Assembly: GCF_009184425.1 (NCBI RefSeq)
Contig: NZ_WELG01000002.1
Coordinates: 1 to 64,000 of the forward strand
DNA from: Flagellimonas olearia
GTDB taxonomy: Bacteria > Bacteroidota > Bacteroidia > Flavobacteriales > Flavobacteriaceae
Direction: 5' to 3'
DNA length: 64,000 bases
Position numbers and translations under genes: made by a program. Positions 63,861 to 64,000 of the stretch are shown in pieces (position 1 is the first letter of the stretch; every line of letters starts with the position of its first letter). The notes under the pieces were generated by a model. The model was not told where the DNA came from. It did no database searches and saw nothing but the letters and a program-made list of their open reading frames with translations.

Positions 63861-64000
63861 CTACTTCTTCCGCATAAAAATGGTAATGGGCACTCCGGTG
63901 AAATCAAAATTCTCCCTAAGCTTGTTCTCCAAAAATCGCTTGTATGGATCGCGCACATATTGCGGTAGGTTACAGAAAAAAGCAAATTGCGGATAGGGTG
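63861..64000 (-). CDS. der: GTPase Der (EngA), C-terminal fragment
   Basis: Only the last 46 residues are in the window; the gene continues beyond position 64000 on the minus strand. They read [40 protein letters not shown], then FMRKK, the C-terminal KH-like domain end of the ribosome-assembly GTPase Der (EngA). The stop codon is at 63861-63863. It converges with pbpC with only 2 bp between the two stops. Confidence 0.9.
   Translation of the reverse strand, partial: PYPQFAFFCNLPQYVRDPYKRFLENKLRENFDFTGVPITIFMRKK

Overview
The window looks like chromosome from a marine member of the Flavobacteriaceae, closest in feel to Allomuricauda/Flagellimonas/Muricauda. The evidence is family content: SusC/TonB-type outer-membrane receptors, a flavobacterial putative porin, GSCFA, DUF4230, DUF6090, DUF6607, DUF5522, HmuY, and a long aromatic amino acid hydroxylase. 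The -33/-7 promoters have TAnnTTTG boxes, and classical Shine-Dalgarno sequences are largely absent. The genus is an inference; no rRNA gene body is present.

Layout. 1-270: promoter and leader of an rRNA operon reading off the left edge. 0.3-13 kb: housekeeping and envelope genes (porin, rnhB, lipoproteins, OmpA-like protein, lipB, a 51-residue Pmp3/YqaE protein, a membrane-anchored LuxR-type regulator, a thioredoxin-like protein, lysS). 13-24 kb: a TonB receptor, a DASS anion transporter, a strange acidic repeat protein, a large secreted zinc protease, small secreted proteins, and a SatD/DUF3307 operon preceded by a regular operator array. 25-28 kb: an NAD(P)-binding protein, a small membrane protein and an AraC regulator. 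27.3-32.5 kb: a divergent heme or hemoprotein acquisition locus (FMN-binding protein, DUF6607, TonB receptor, HmuY-like lipoprotein).

32.8-37.3 kb is the accessory region and the most interesting part. Two consecutive, very AT-rich two-gene units (membrane/coiled-coil protein plus small acidic protein; minimal nucleotidyltransferase plus a 309-residue partner) are bounded by short sequences that behave like integron cassette ends. The first bases of each unit are the exact reverse complement of the bases that open the imperfect inverted repeat at its own 3' end. No integrase is present. Next come two diverged tandem copies of a divergent pair (97-residue protein and XRE regulator), then a cluster of REP-like palindromes around a GIY-YIG gene.

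37.4-64 kb returns to core genes: a leucine-rich-repeat lipoprotein, hemL, a glucosaminidase/LysM protein with a PLP enzyme, a small DUF5522 protein, an aromatic amino acid hydroxylase, a convergent alaS-DUF6090-GSCFA-DUF4230 operon, a LytM peptidase-MerR-LemA-TPM-TPM operon, an outer-membrane beta-barrel protein, an alpha-2-macroglobulin/pbpC pair, and the 3' end of der at the right edge.

No tRNA, CRISPR array, insertion sequence or phage gene was recognised. Families were assigned by reading protein sequences, without any database search.
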